Source: Actinomycetota bacterium (lineage in GTDB: Bacteria; Actinomycetota; JAUVYG01). Taken from it: DNA of 43,516 nucleotides. The stretch covers positions 1 through 43,516 of the forward strand of contig JAUVYG010000005.1 of NCBI GenBank assembly GCA_030603185.1. The letters are read 5' to 3'. Made by a program: the position numbers and the translations under genes. Positions 16,314 to 25,150 of this stretch are shown here, piece by piece (position 1 is the first letter of the stretch; every line of letters starts with the position of its first letter). The notes beneath the pieces were generated by a model, which saw nothing but the letters and a program-made list of their open reading frames with translations, searched no databases and was not told the DNA's origin.

Positions 16314-17258
16314 CTAGTACAACTCGTCGATTGCACTCTTAACGAGCTTGATTGACTCAGGGTGCCTCATGATCAGGACGTTTGCTCCTGCTACAAGCAT
16401 TGATAGAGCAGTGATTGCCTCCCAGAGGATGCCTCTCTTGTCCTGGTCGCCCCACTCAGGAGCGTCCGCTTCCGAGGTCTTAACCTCTTTGGCCTTCCAC
16501 ACTTCACGTGTGACATTGCAGATGATAGGCAGCTGCATAACCTCGTCATTCGACTGCAAAGCCGCGAGACGATCGCGCTCCATTACTGAATAGCTGTATT
16601 CAAGCCCGTAGCCCAGCGACTGACCGCCAGTGGATGGATCCATTAGCACCATGTCTTCGGGAACTCCAAGATTGCCAAGCAAGATGTTGAGCTGCTTGGC
16701 CAGATTGACATCGATCGGAGTGGTACCGATCACGTTTTGGCGGTAACCCAATGCCGCACCGGCGACAGCCTTGTAGTTATCCTGAGTCGCAGGTCCAATA
16801 ACGATCCGCTTGTCCTGACCCACCTCGGCTGCCTTCTTCAGCACCTCGGCATCCTTCTCAGCATTACCGCATCCAAGCACCATAATGGGAAGATCAGTAG
16901 CGTCCGCAACGGCCTTTATGACCTCGGCTGCTTCATCCGGGGACTTATCGCCATTGTTCGGGTCAGCACCAGCAAGGTGCAGTGCGACTATGTCAGCACC
17001 CAACTCTGCAGCCTTCTTTGCCCATGCTGCTGGATCATTCACCGAGTCGCCATACTCTTTAGTTAGGGCCTCAGGCCAGTTGGACGGAGCGATGTCCTGG
17101 ATCTCGATTGCGATAGCCGGCTTATTCGGAGTGTCACCCTCGAAGCCATGAAAAGGAAGAGCGGTCTCTCCCCCAACTGTGACTGCGGTATCACCAGTTC
17201 CGATCGTTACCTCGCGAATCTTCCCGGGCATGTCCTGTGTCGGTGTGCTGTACGCCAT
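16314..17258 (-). CDS. acsD: Corrinoid iron-sulfur protein small (beta) subunit
   Basis: This is the partner of AcsC in the corrinoid methyl carrier of the acetyl-CoA pathway. The 314 residues form a TIM-barrel protein of the CdhD/AcsD family. Recognisable blocks are VTVGGETALPFH near residue 30, PAIAIEIQD, a barrel strand VALHLAGADPN, VLGCGN, TPIDVNLAKQLNILL, DPSTGGQSLGYG and a C-terminal MRHPES. A good GAGAGGA ribosome site lies upstream of the ATG. It lies 28 bases after folD and before the regulator gene, separated from acsC by cooS and acsB. Moorella instead has acsC and acsD adjacent. The protein is cytosolic. Confidence 0.93.
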   Translation of the reverse strand: MAYSTPTQDMPGKIREVTIGTGDTAVTVGGETALPFHGFEGDTPNKPAIAIEIQDIAPSNWPEALTKEYGDSVNDPAAWAKKAAELGADIVALHLAGADPNNGDKSPDEAAEVIKAVADATDLPIMVLGCGNAEKDAEVLKKAAEVGQDKRIVIGPATQDNYKAVAGAALGYRQNVIGTTPIDVNLAKQLNILLGNLGVPEDMVLMDPSTGGQSLGYGLEYSYSVMERDRLAALQSNDEVMQLPIICNVTREVWKAKEVKTSEADAPEWGDQDKRGILWEAITALSMLVAGANVLIMRHPESIKLVKSAIDELY

Positions 17259-17288
17259 TCTTGGTTCCTCTCTTATCTAATTAGCCAG

Positions 17289-18161
17289 CTAGGCTATTGT
17301 CGCGGTTCTATTACCTACAGCGAAGCCCGCTGCCTTCAACGTTGCCTTTAGAAGCATTGCGATTGTCATGGGTCCTACTCCGCCGGGTACTGGCGTTATC
17401 GCACCAGCTATCGGAAGACATGACTCAAAATCAACATCACCGACAAGCCCTTCGTCGGTGCGGTTGACGCCGACGTCAATCACTATTGCTCCTTTTTTAA
17501 GCATGTCGCCAGTCACCATTTTCGGCACGCCCACAGCAGCAACCACGATGTCGGCCTGCTTTACCTCAGCAGCAAGGTCGACTGTGCGGGAGTGGCAAAT
17601 GGTTACCGTTGCACTCTCCTTGAGAAGCATCATAGAAATAGGCTTACCAACAATATTGCTGCGACCGATCACCACGGCCTTCTTTCCGGACACGTTGACG
17701 CCAAGGGTTTCGAGCATGACCATCACGCCCGTAGGAGTGCAAGGCTGGTGGCACTCTTCGCCAATGACCAGTCTGCCTACATTAATGGGGTGAAATCCGT
17801 CAACATCCTTGTCGGGCTCTATAAGCTCAAGAACCTTTTTCTCATTGATGTGAGAAGGAAGTGGAAGCTGCACCAGTATGCCGTGCACCTCGTCATCCTT
17901 ATTAAGGTCAGACACGATCTTGAGGAGCTCGGTCTCGCTGATTGTAGCGGGGAGCATGATCTGGACGGATTTCATTCCGACCTCCTCGCATCCTTTGTGC
18001 TTGTTGCGCACGTAAACCTCGGATGCGGGGTCCTCTCCAACGAGGACAACGGCTAGAGCTGGGGTAATACCGGTCTCAGCAACGAATGTGCTGACCTCAC
18101 GCTTTAGCTCCTGCCTTTTGGCGGCGGAAATAGCTTTACCGTCGATGATATCGGCGGACAT
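17289..18161 (-). CDS. folD: Methylene-THF dehydrogenase / methenyl-THF cyclohydrolase
   Basis: This bifunctional enzyme interconverts 10-formyl-, methenyl- and 5,10-methylene-THF, the middle steps of the methyl branch. The 290-residue product carries [14 protein letters not shown] with the catalytic Lys near residue 55, VQLPLPSHI near 100, GRSNIVGKP near 165 and the C-terminal signature [15 protein letters not shown] chose ATG at 18161, with AAAGGAG 5-6 bases upstream. A longer frame to 18197 lacks support. It is the first gene of the acs operon behind a well-formed promoter. No separate cyclohydrolase gene is present, consistent with a bifunctional FolD. Confidence 0.96.
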   Translation of the reverse strand: MSADIIDGKAISAAKRQELKREVSTFVAETGITPALAVVLVGEDPASEVYVRNKHKGCEEVGMKSVQIMLPATISETELLKIVSDLNKDDEVHGILVQLPLPSHINEKKVLELIEPDKDVDGFHPINVGRLVIGEECHQPCTPTGVMVMLETLGVNVSGKKAVVIGRSNIVGKPISMMLLKESATVTICHSRTVDLAAEVKQADIVVAAVGVPKMVTGDMLKKGAIVIDVGVNRTDEGLVGDVDFESCLPIAGAITPVPGGVGPMTIAMLLKATLKAAGFAVGNRTATIA

Positions 18162-18197
18162 CTGGCTCCTTTCGGTGGAGTTAGACAAAAACGACAC

Positions 18198-18207
18198 TTG
18201 AATTCAA
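18198..18207. promoter_or_regulatory. Palindrome at the acs operon transcription start
   Basis: TTGAATTCAA is a perfect 10-bp palindrome lying over the predicted start of transcription of folD and the acs operon. A dimeric repressor could bind here. Chance occurrence of a 10-bp palindrome is not negligible, so this is a weak call. Confidence 0.25.
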
Positions 18208-18208
18208 A

Positions 18209-18236
18209 ATCATACAGTAGAACCTTTAGCCCTCAA
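18209..18236 (-). promoter_or_regulatory. Predicted promoter of the folD-acs operon
   Basis: TTGAGG (18231-18236), a 16-base spacer and TATGAT (18209-18214) are well placed on the minus strand, about 48 bases before the folD ATG. This is the probable main promoter of folD-acsD and onward genes. It lies back to back with the promoter of the GGDEF/HD-GYP gene. Confidence 0.55.
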
Positions 18237-18278
18237 AGCACATTTAATCGGGAAAATATATTGCCAGGTCACTCATAG

Positions 18279-18306
18279 TTTCAAGCCATCTGCCGATGCA
18301 TAATAC
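18279..18306 (+). promoter_or_regulatory. Predicted promoter of the GGDEF/HD-GYP gene
   Basis: TTTCAA (18279-18284), a 16-base spacer and TAATAC (18301-18306) could drive the plus-strand gene, leaving a short leader with a GGGAGG ribosome site at 18335-18340. The -35 box is imperfect. Confidence 0.45.
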
Positions 18307-18350
18307 TAGATGTCTGGCGCTCTATTTCTATTCAGGGAGGAACATACCTT

Positions 18351-20309
18351 ATGAAGGCGTCCATAGAAGCCTTGCGTAATGGACCCTCGGACGGTGCCCC
18401 TAAGGGTAAGAAGGGTTCGGCGGAAAAAGACCGCCGCAGGATGGTGAGCTTGTTCACCATTGCGTCCGCGATAGTAACCATCAGTATCGGCTATGTAGTC
18501 GGTACTCAGATCGCGAACAGTGTTCGGGCCCAGATGATGGAGTCCTACGCTATAGCTACAGCTACCCAAGTCAGAGGTACAGTTAACTCCTATATTAACG
18601 AGGCGGACCTTGCCACCCCATTCACCGGGGACAAGTACACCAACTTCCAGGAGTACATCAACAGGTCCATCGAGGGCACTAACGTTGTAAAGGTCAAACT
18701 ATGGAGACTGGACTCAACGGTACTCTACTCGAACGACCCAGAGATCGTCGGCAAGAAGTTCGCAACAAAAGAGCCCTTACAGATAGCACTTAAGGGCGAT
18801 CCCTACTATGAGGTGACCAACCTTCAAGCGGATGAGAACTACAGAGAGGCGAGCCAATACAACAGGCTCCTCGAGATCTATGTACCTGTATATCTAGACG
18901 ACGCGAACCCCACTAAGGTGTCCGGAGTCTACGAAGTCTACATGTCCGTACTACCCCTAGACAAGTATGCGGGTGACGTCATGCGCTCCCTATACTATGG
19001 CCTGGGAGTCTTGATCCTTCTTCTAATAATTATCGCCGAGGTCGCGTCATGGATGCTTCGTAAGCGAAATGACAAGCTGCGTGAGCTCAGTACACAACTC
19101 GAGATGCGCGCTGATACCGATGGACTTACTGGTCTATATAATCACCGCCACTTCCAGGGTCACCTTGAGCGCGAGCTCGCACGAGCCCTACGTTACAACG
19201 AGCCCATCAGCCTCCTTCTAATCGACCTGGACTTCTTCAAGTCGGTCAACGATCGCTATGGTCATCAGACTGGAGATGAAGTCCTGCGCCAGGTATCCAG
19301 TATCTTCGGTCAGGTTCTCAGAAACGTTGATTACGCTGCCCGTTACGGAGGCGAAGAGTTCATCGCCATACTCCCAGGAACTGATGCAGCAGGTGCCCTG
19401 ACTACAGCCGAGAGGCTACGTAAGGCAGCCGAGGACCTAAAGATCGACTCCGGTGACGGCAAGACTAACGTCAAGGTCACCCTCAGTTGCGGTGTAGCAG
19501 ACTATCCAAGCTGCGCGACCGAGCGTGAGTCGCTCATCGCGGCCGCTGACTCTGCCCTACTCTTCGCAAAGCGTAAGGGTCGTAACCGAGTCGTCTTCTT
19601 TAGAGACATAGCCGGATCCGAGATCCAGGAAGGTGATCTTGAGAAACTGGTCAGCAGACTGCAGAACGCAAGTATGCCTACTATCCAGGCACTCATGGCA
19701 GCGGTCGACTCCAGAGACTCCTATGATCGCTCTCACAGCAGGAACGTAGCCTCACTTGCTACCGGATTCGCACAGTCCATGGATCTGGAAGAGAATATGG
19801 CTCACGCCCTCGCATTGGCCGCTCAGGTCCATGATGTTGGCAAGGTAAATGTTCCCCGCAGCGTTCTTCAGAAGAATGAGCCCCTGACTACTGCTGAGAT
19901 CGAGGCGATCAGGAAGCATCCTGAAGCAAGCGCTAAGATCGTTGAATCTGCAGCTCAGATGGAGCAACTGCTCTCGGCAGTACTGCATCATCACGAGAAC
20001 TGGGATGGCACCGGATACCCCAACGGACTTTCAGGCGAATCGATACCACCGTTAGCCCGGATGCTTCGGATAATCGATGCCTTCGAGGCAATGGTCTCGG
20101 ACAGGCCATATCGACCAGCACTTGCTATCGAGGCAGCAGTCGAGGAGCTCAAGAAGAACTCTGGTACGCAGTTCGATCCGAACATGCTTGAGAAGTTCGT
20201 TCACAGCGTGAAGACACAAAAAATCGTTCCATTGCCTCCTGGTCCCAGTGAACTGGACGGAGATGACGCTAGCGAGCTAGCGGAGGAAACAGAGACTACC
20301 AGCACCTAA
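18351..20309 (+). CDS. Membrane sensor with GGDEF and HD-GYP domains
   Basis: This protein is predicted both to make and to degrade cyclic-di-GMP. The 652 residues hold a cytosolic N-tail, a membrane segment (about 33-55), an extracytoplasmic Cache-like sensor region (about 60-215) and a second membrane segment (about 218-240). A GGDEF domain follows with an intact GGEEF site and a RNVD inhibitory site five residues before it. The HD-GYP domain has HDVGK (about 492-496) and HHENWDGTGYP. Both active sites look complete, so the net activity cannot be predicted. It is transcribed away from the acs operon from the shared 190-base intergenic region and ends at a terminator. The signal sensed is unknown. 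Confidence 0.93.
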   Translation: MKASIEALRNGPSDGAPKGKKGSAEKDRRRMVSLFTIASAIVTISIGYVVGTQIANSVRAQMMESYAIATATQVRGTVNSYINEADLATPFTGDKYTNFQEYINRSIEGTNVVKVKLWRLDSTVLYSNDPEIVGKKFATKEPLQIALKGDPYYEVTNLQADENYREASQYNRLLEIYVPVYLDDANPTKVSGVYEVYMSVLPLDKYAGDVMRSLYYGLGVLILLLIIIAEVASWMLRKRNDKLRELSTQLEMRADTDGLTGLYNHRHFQGHLERELARALRYNEPISLLLIDLDFFKSVNDRYGHQTGDEVLRQVSSIFGQVLRNVDYAARYGGEEFIAILPGTDAAGALTTAERLRKAAEDLKIDSGDGKTNVKVTLSCGVADYPSCATERESLIAAADSALLFAKRKGRNRVVFFRDIAGSEIQEGDLEKLVSRLQNASMPTIQALMAAVDSRDSYDRSHSRNVASLATGFAQSMDLEENMAHALALAAQVHDVGKVNVPRSVLQKNEPLTTAEIEAIRKHPEASAKIVESAAQMEQLLSAVLHHHENWDGTGYPNGLSGESIPPLARMLRIIDAFEAMVSDRPYRPALAIEAAVEELKKNSGTQFDPNMLEKFVHSVKTQKIVPLPPGPSELDGDDASELAEETETTST

Positions 20310-20340
20310 CAAAGAAAGCTGACGAACACACCCTCCCTGG

Positions 20341-20376
20341 AATCCGGTGGGGGCGGCGACCAGGCCGCTCTCGCCG
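20341..20376 (+). terminator. Rho-independent terminator after the GGDEF/HD-GYP gene
   Basis: AATCCGG at the start pairs with CCGGATT at the end, with an inner GCGGC / GCCGC stem, and a T-rich stretch TTTCTTATTTAT follows. It lies in the 77-base gap between two convergent genes and ends the plus-strand transcript. On the minus strand no T-tract follows. Confidence 0.75.
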
Positions 20377-20386
20377 GATTTCTTAT

Positions 20387-21148
20387 TTATATGCCTGAGT
20401 TCTCTACAATGGCAGCGACAGCCTGCGATACCGGAGAGTCATCTGGGAGATCCAATACCGGACGACCGGCATAGGCAAAATCTAGCACTTCATCCGAAGC
20501 GGGTATCTGCCCCATCAGATTGAGATCGCTCTCTTCGATCATCTGAAGTAGCGCAGGGTGAAGATCGCCCTGAACGCGACTGAGAACAAGACCAGCGCTC
20601 TTGATGTCCAAATCCATCTCTTCCGACAGCTTCTTGATACGAGCAGCCGTCTTGATGCCGACTGGGCTCGCATCCGAGACAATGAACAGTTGGTCGACCC
20701 CTTGGGTCGTACGACGGCTCATGTGTTCCAGTCCGGCCTCATTGTCGATGACAATATATGGATAGTTCTTAGAAAGAGCGTCAACGTGCTTGCGTAGAAG
20801 ATTGTTAGCAAAACAGTAACAACCTGCGCCTTCAGGGCGCCCCATCACCAAAAGATCGAATCCCTCGGACTCAACGAGGGCTTCCTCCATCTGCATCTCA
20901 AGGAAGGTCTCTTTCGGCATTCCAACAGGTAGTGCGTTACCACCAATAGCTTTGGCAGTTTCCTCTCTCACTGTGCCGATAGTCTTGTCGACCTCGACGC
21001 CAAGGACATCGTTCATGTTCACGTTCGCATCTGCGTCAACTGCGAACACCGGGGTATTCCCGGTTCGAAGAAGATGTCTTACCAACAATCCAGAAAACGT
21101 GGTCTTTCCGACTCCGCCTTTTCCGGCAATAGCTATTACCTTGCTCAT
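20387..21148 (-). CDS. CooC-type nickel-insertion ATPase (copy 2)
   Basis: This is a second MinD/ParA-like maturation ATPase for CO dehydrogenase/acetyl-CoA synthase. The 253 residues contain the deviant Walker A GKGGVGKTT (about 9-17), VDADANVN and the metal-binding CxC pair in GAGCYCFAN (about 118). It differs clearly from copy 1 at 7392-8174, for example GCYC against GCVC and VIDNEAGLEH against IMDMEAGIEH, so the copies are not a recent duplication. I chose ATG at 21148 because GGAGGAC lies 7 bases upstream. A TTG at 21163 is unlikely. It is the last gene of fhs-acsV-cooC2, which suggests a role close to AcsV. Confidence 0.9.
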   Translation of the reverse strand: MSKVIAIAGKGGVGKTTFSGLLVRHLLRTGNTPVFAVDADANVNMNDVLGVEVDKTIGTVREETAKAIGGNALPVGMPKETFLEMQMEEALVESEGFDLLVMGRPEGAGCYCFANNLLRKHVDALSKNYPYIVIDNEAGLEHMSRRTTQGVDQLFIVSDASPVGIKTAARIKKLSEEMDLDIKSAGLVLSRVQGDLHPALLQMIEESDLNLMGQIPASDEVLDFAYAGRPVLDLPDDSPVSQAVAAIVENSGI

Positions 21149-21191
21149 GAGCGTGTCCTCCAATTTGTGACGATGCAGAGACTATACGGGT

Positions 21192-23084
21192 TTAGCGGGC
21201 TGATTTCCTCTTGGCCACCGAGGGGAACAGTGACTCGTCGGTATGAGGAATAAATAAGGCTGACATGTAGTGATCCATGTAGCTTGGCACGTGGCTAAGC
21301 TCAATATAGGTGAGCTTGCGGGCAATCTCTTTGGCTTTGGAGCGTGCACCCTCTGACTGGAGCGCTAACCTGGCTCCAAGCAATGAACCGTTTCCAACGT
21401 AGCGGAACTTTTCCAACGGCAGGTCTGGAAGCAGTCCGACCCCCACGGCCTTCTCGATATCCAGATAGTGTCCGAATCCTCCTGCGATGAGAACCTGGTC
21501 AATGGCATCGAGGGTGAGTCCGACGTTGTCCAGCAGGCTTGTAACGCCCGCGAATATCGCTCCCTTGGCTCTGATGAAATTATCGATGTCGTTTTCGTCT
21601 AGCACGATATCTTTACCGGTGCCGGATTCCATCGCGTCAACAAGCACATACTCCGGGGCGCCATCCCTCTCAGTTACCGCTTCAACGGATCTGTCCAGTT
21701 TTCCATCGGGCCCCAGAACGCCTGCCATGTACATCTCGGAAATCGCGTTGATGATGCCGGATCCGCAAATGCCGATGGGTTTGCCCTGACCAACGGTGAA
21801 CACCGTTGGTCTACGGGACATGGGATCGACCCTAACGAGCTCAATGGCCCCTTTTGCGGCTCTCATGCCATTCCGTATCCCACCACCCTCAAATGCTGGC
21901 CCAGCGGAGCACGCACAGGTCATCATCCACTCGCGATTGCCGAGGACCATTTCACCATTGGTACCCATGTCTACGAATAGGGTCAGCGGCTCGCGGTCAG
22001 CCACTGAGGTCGCTAGAACCCCGGCGACTATGTCGCCGCCAACATAGCTGGCAACACACGGAGCGATTGCAATGAGCCCCTTGGGCGACATGGCGATACC
22101 TGAATCAACCGCCGAGACCAGCCCGTAGTCGGTTATTGATGGGACATAGGGCTCTTCGCGAATGTACTTGGGGGGAATTCCCAGCAGCAATTGAGTCATC
22201 GTAGTATTTCCCGCCAGGCTGAGATAGATGATGGCGGAGTGATCCGAGCTGACCTCGGACAAGAGCTCATTGATGGTCTTCAGGACCGCCTCTCTTAGCT
22301 CAGAGAGGCCCTTGTCGTCGCGAGCATGAACGATCCTTGTGATCACATCGTCGCCGAAAGCGATCTGTGCGTTGTAGGCGGTTGCCCTGGCGATGATGCG
22401 GCCATCGTTCAGGTCGATCAACTCTGCGGCGCACGTCGTTGTGCCTATGTCCATAGCCACACCCAATAACGATGAGCTCGTATCCCCGGGCTCGATCTGT
22501 ATTACCCGTTGTCCAATGATCGTAACGGTCAGTTTCCAATCCGATTCACGGAAGAGGTGTACTGACTCGCGAATCACACCAAGAGAAATACTCGGCGTCT
22601 CAATGCCCTGCTCTACGAGAGCACGTTCCAGCCTCTCTTTATCTGCAGTGGGCTCCTCTAGAGAAGGCGGGGTGACCTCAAGATAGATCTTCCTAACGGC
22701 TGGGGGTTCCTCGAAGACAGGAAGGGACTCTTCGAAGTCCGAGCCCTTCAGGACTTTACTGTTGAGAACCTCGACACGCTTGCCCTCGGGTGGCTTGATG
22801 TGCGTGAGTGAAGTCTCTTCGGGAATCGTTACGACAATGTCCTCGGTTACCTTCGAGAGGCATGCCAGAACATAGCCGTCATCGCGGTCCTGTTGAGTAA
22901 GTTTTGGGCTCTTGCCCCCTACTACTTCCCCACTGTCGATCCGGACCCTGCATTTGCCGCAGGTGCCGGCGCCGCCACAGGCGGCGTAAAGGTGCACCTG
23001 GCCTCCGAGGGCGGCCCTAAATAGGTTCTCACCCTCGTCGACCTGTATTTCTACGTTGTCAGGAAGGAATAGTACCTTCGGCAA
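21192..23084 (-). CDS. acsV: Reductive activator of the corrinoid iron-sulfur protein (RACo, ASKHA ATPase)
   Basis: This uses ATP to drive electrons onto inactive Co(II) of AcsCD, restoring Co(I). The 630 residues have an N-terminal plant-type [2Fe-2S] ferredoxin with CGGAGTCGKC (about 36-45) and a fourth cysteine in VLACLS (about 75). A linker region (about 100-205) follows, then an ASKHA-type ATPase domain beginning GVAMDIGTTT (about 208). That domain contains FVDMGTNGE, CSAGPAFEGGG and IAGGFGHYLD. Domain order and length agree with the RACo family. It follows fhs with a 9-base gap, and with the acs genes in the window its partner is almost certainly the local AcsCD. Confidence 0.93.
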   Translation of the reverse strand: MPKVLFLPDNVEIQVDEGENLFRAALGGQVHLYAACGGAGTCGKCRVRIDSGEVVGGKSPKLTQQDRDDGYVLACLSKVTEDIVVTIPEETSLTHIKPPEGKRVEVLNSKVLKGSDFEESLPVFEEPPAVRKIYLEVTPPSLEEPTADKERLERALVEQGIETPSISLGVIRESVHLFRESDWKLTVTIIGQRVIQIEPGDTSSSLLGVAMDIGTTTCAAELIDLNDGRIIARATAYNAQIAFGDDVITRIVHARDDKGLSELREAVLKTINELLSEVSSDHSAIIYLSLAGNTTMTQLLLGIPPKYIREEPYVPSITDYGLVSAVDSGIAMSPKGLIAIAPCVASYVGGDIVAGVLATSVADREPLTLFVDMGTNGEMVLGNREWMMTCACSAGPAFEGGGIRNGMRAAKGAIELVRVDPMSRRPTVFTVGQGKPIGICGSGIINAISEMYMAGVLGPDGKLDRSVEAVTERDGAPEYVLVDAMESGTGKDIVLDENDIDNFIRAKGAIFAGVTSLLDNVGLTLDAIDQVLIAGGFGHYLDIEKAVGVGLLPDLPLEKFRYVGNGSLLGARLALQSEGARSKAKEIARKLTYIELSHVPSYMDHYMSALFIPHTDESLFPSVAKRKSAR

Positions 23085-23093
23085 GCGGCTGGC

Positions 23094-24812
23094 CTAGAAC
23101 AATCCGACGGTCTTACCATCTTCATCGATATCTATACGGGTGCCCCCAGGGACTGATGGCAATCCAGGCATGGTACGCATATCGCCGCAGAGTGGATACA
23201 AGAAGCCAGCGCCGACAGCGGCCTTGACGTCCCTGATGGGTACTCTGAATCCAGTTGGACGACCCTTCAAGGTCGGGTCATGGCTGAGAGAGAGATGAGT
23301 CTTGGCCATGCATATGGCAAGGTCGCTCATTCCAAGATCGGTGTACTGCTTGATCTTCTTCTCTGCAAGTGGGGAGTAATCCACCCCGTCTCCACCGTAT
23401 ATCTCGGTGACGATGGTCTCGATCTTCTCTTTTATGGATGCGCTATCAGGATAGAGAAGCTTGAACTCGCTTGGCAGCTCAGCTGCCGTGATAACCGCTT
23501 TTGCAAGGTCCTCGGCGCCTTCTCCACCGTCAGCCCAGTGGGTCGAGACAACCGCGTCGGATGCTCCTGCGGAGATAGCCCGCTCACGAATCATATCGAT
23601 CTCAGCAGGAGTATCAGTCGCAAAAGCGTTGACACAAACAACTGTCGGAATACCGAACTTGTTCACGTTCTCGATGTGCTTCTCAAGATTGACCATTCCC
23701 GCTGCCAGTCCGTCAAGATCCTCTGCGAGTAGCCCCGGATCGAGTGGCTTACCTGCGATAATGGTGTATTTGCCACTGTGGCTCTTAAGCGCCCTAACAG
23801 TAGCAACGATGACGACCGCGTCTGGATACTGTCCTGAGTAGCGACACTTAATGTTGGCGAACTTCTCAAAGCCCATGTCAGCGCCGAAGCCTGACTCTGT
23901 TACTACGTAGTCACCAAGCTTTAGACCGACCTGGTCCGCGACGACCGAGCTGTTGCCGTGGGCTATGTTTGCGAATGGTCCTGCGTGCACAAGAACAGCT
24001 GAGTTCTCGAGTGTCTGGATCAGGTTTGGATTGATCGCATCCTTAAGCAGTACTGTCATTGCGCCGGCAACCTTGAGGTCCTCGGCTGTAACAGGCTCAC
24101 CGTCATATGAGAATGCAACTACGACGCGTCCAAGACGCTCGCGCATATCGTGAAGGCTGGTGGCCAGTGCGAGGATCGCCATCACTTCAGAGGCGACGGT
24201 AATATCGAACCCATTCTCACGCGGGTAACCGTTTGCACGACCGCCAAGACCGATTGTGATCTGGCGAAGAGCCCTATCGCTTACATCCACGACTCTTGGC
24301 CACAGAACGGAGTTAGGATCGATGTTCAGTTTGTTGCCGTGCATGATCGAGTTGTCGATAAAAGCGGCGCAAAGATTGTGAGCCATAGTCACCGCGTGAT
24401 TGTCACCGGTGAAGTGAAGATTGAAGTCCTCCATTGGAACGACCTGTGAGTATCCACCGCCGGCTGCACCGCCCTTGATGCCGAATACAGGGCCGAGAGA
24501 TGGCTGCCTGATGGCGGCAATGCTCTTCTTGCCTAGTCGAGCTAGACCTTGAGCGAGACCGACTGTCGTGGTCGTCTTTCCTTCCCCAAGAGGAGTAGGA
24601 GTAATAGCCGTTACATCGATGTACTTACCGTTCGGCCTGTCCTGAAGTCTTTTCAGTACATCCAAATTGATCTTGGCTTTGTACTTTCCGTATAGCTCTA
24701 GTTCGTCCTCTTTCAGGCCGAGCTCAGCGGCGATTTCTGTAATCGGCTTCATGACTGCGGCTTGAGCTATATCAAGATCGCTAGGCACATTCTTAGTGGC
24801 GGTTGTCAACAT
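23094..24812 (-). CDS. fhs: Formate-tetrahydrofolate ligase
   Basis: This condenses formate with THF using ATP to give 10-formyl-THF, the step after formate dehydrogenase. The 572 residues carry the P-loop TPTPLGEGKTTTTVGL near 72-87 and the conserved GGGYSQVVPMEDFNLHFTGD near 127, with a family-typical C-terminal VPGGTRIDIDEDG. GGAGGA lies directly upstream of the ATG. The length is slightly greater than the usual 555-560 because of a longer N-tail. It leads a second operon with acsV and cooC2, convergent with the GGDEF/HD-GYP gene. No ZTP riboswitch was seen in its own leader. Confidence 0.96.
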   Translation of the reverse strand: MLTTATKNVPSDLDIAQAAVMKPITEIAAELGLKEDELELYGKYKAKINLDVLKRLQDRPNGKYIDVTAITPTPLGEGKTTTTVGLAQGLARLGKKSIAAIRQPSLGPVFGIKGGAAGGGYSQVVPMEDFNLHFTGDNHAVTMAHNLCAAFIDNSIMHGNKLNIDPNSVLWPRVVDVSDRALRQITIGLGGRANGYPRENGFDITVASEVMAILALATSLHDMRERLGRVVVAFSYDGEPVTAEDLKVAGAMTVLLKDAINPNLIQTLENSAVLVHAGPFANIAHGNSSVVADQVGLKLGDYVVTESGFGADMGFEKFANIKCRYSGQYPDAVVIVATVRALKSHSGKYTIIAGKPLDPGLLAEDLDGLAAGMVNLEKHIENVNKFGIPTVVCVNAFATDTPAEIDMIRERAISAGASDAVVSTHWADGGEGAEDLAKAVITAAELPSEFKLLYPDSASIKEKIETIVTEIYGGDGVDYSPLAEKKIKQYTDLGMSDLAICMAKTHLSLSHDPTLKGRPTGFRVPIRDVKAAVGAGFLYPLCGDMRTMPGLPSVPGGTRIDIDEDGKTVGLF

Positions 24813-24881
24813 ATCCTCCTGGTTGGTTGGGGGGCTTATGAACTGAAATCAAGCATCACCTCTGATGAAGCGTGCTGGCCT

Positions 24882-24910
24882 AATTTATCACAAGACATTC
24901 CCAGCGTGAA
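24882..24910 (-). promoter_or_regulatory. Possible promoter of fhs-acsV-cooC2
   Basis: TTCACG (24905-24910), a 17-base spacer and TAAATT (24882-24887) lie on the minus strand about 70 bases upstream of fhs. Both boxes are imperfect. Spacing and position are the main support. Confidence 0.35.
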
Positions 24911-24958
24911 GGCCTATTTACCTTGTCATTTGCGCGCGGGACAGGGTATGAAGAGTAC

Positions 24959-25150
24959 ATGAATAAATACATGCTAGTCAGCGCCTCGATTATCGAGGCC
25001 GAAACATCCGAGGAAGCGCAGAAAAAGTTGAGGGACAATATCGGTTCCATCTCAGACGGAGTCACACTAATATCCATCTCTGATGAGCTGGGTGCCCGGG
25101 CTACGATAGACCCGACACCACTCTGGCCACCGGCCAGAACTGACGACTAG
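24959..25150 (+). CDS. Small hypothetical protein
   Basis: This is a 63-residue acidic reading frame starting MNKYMLVSASIIEAETSE and ending in a Pro-rich tail. No known family is recognised. It lies between the divergent fhs gene and the convergent aquaporin gene. Its stop shares the palindrome CTAG with the aquaporin stop, the same tail-to-tail arrangement seen at 34804-34807. The ribosome site is weak, and an antisense frame in the same place is less protein-like. It could be a genuine small soluble protein or a chance frame. Confidence 0.45.
   Translation: MNKYMLVSASIIEAETSEEAQKKLRDNIGSISDGVTLISISDELGARATIDPTPLWPPARTDD

Noticed and set aside
24813-24958. A second ZTP or a THF riboswitch upstream of fhs
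   Set aside because: None of the conserved blocks (UGACUGGCG, CGCCUGGGC) is present on the minus strand there.
24880-25077. Minus-strand 65-codon frame in the fhs upstream region
   Set aside because: It lies in the predicted fhs promoter region, has no ribosome site and is less protein-like than the plus-strand frame.
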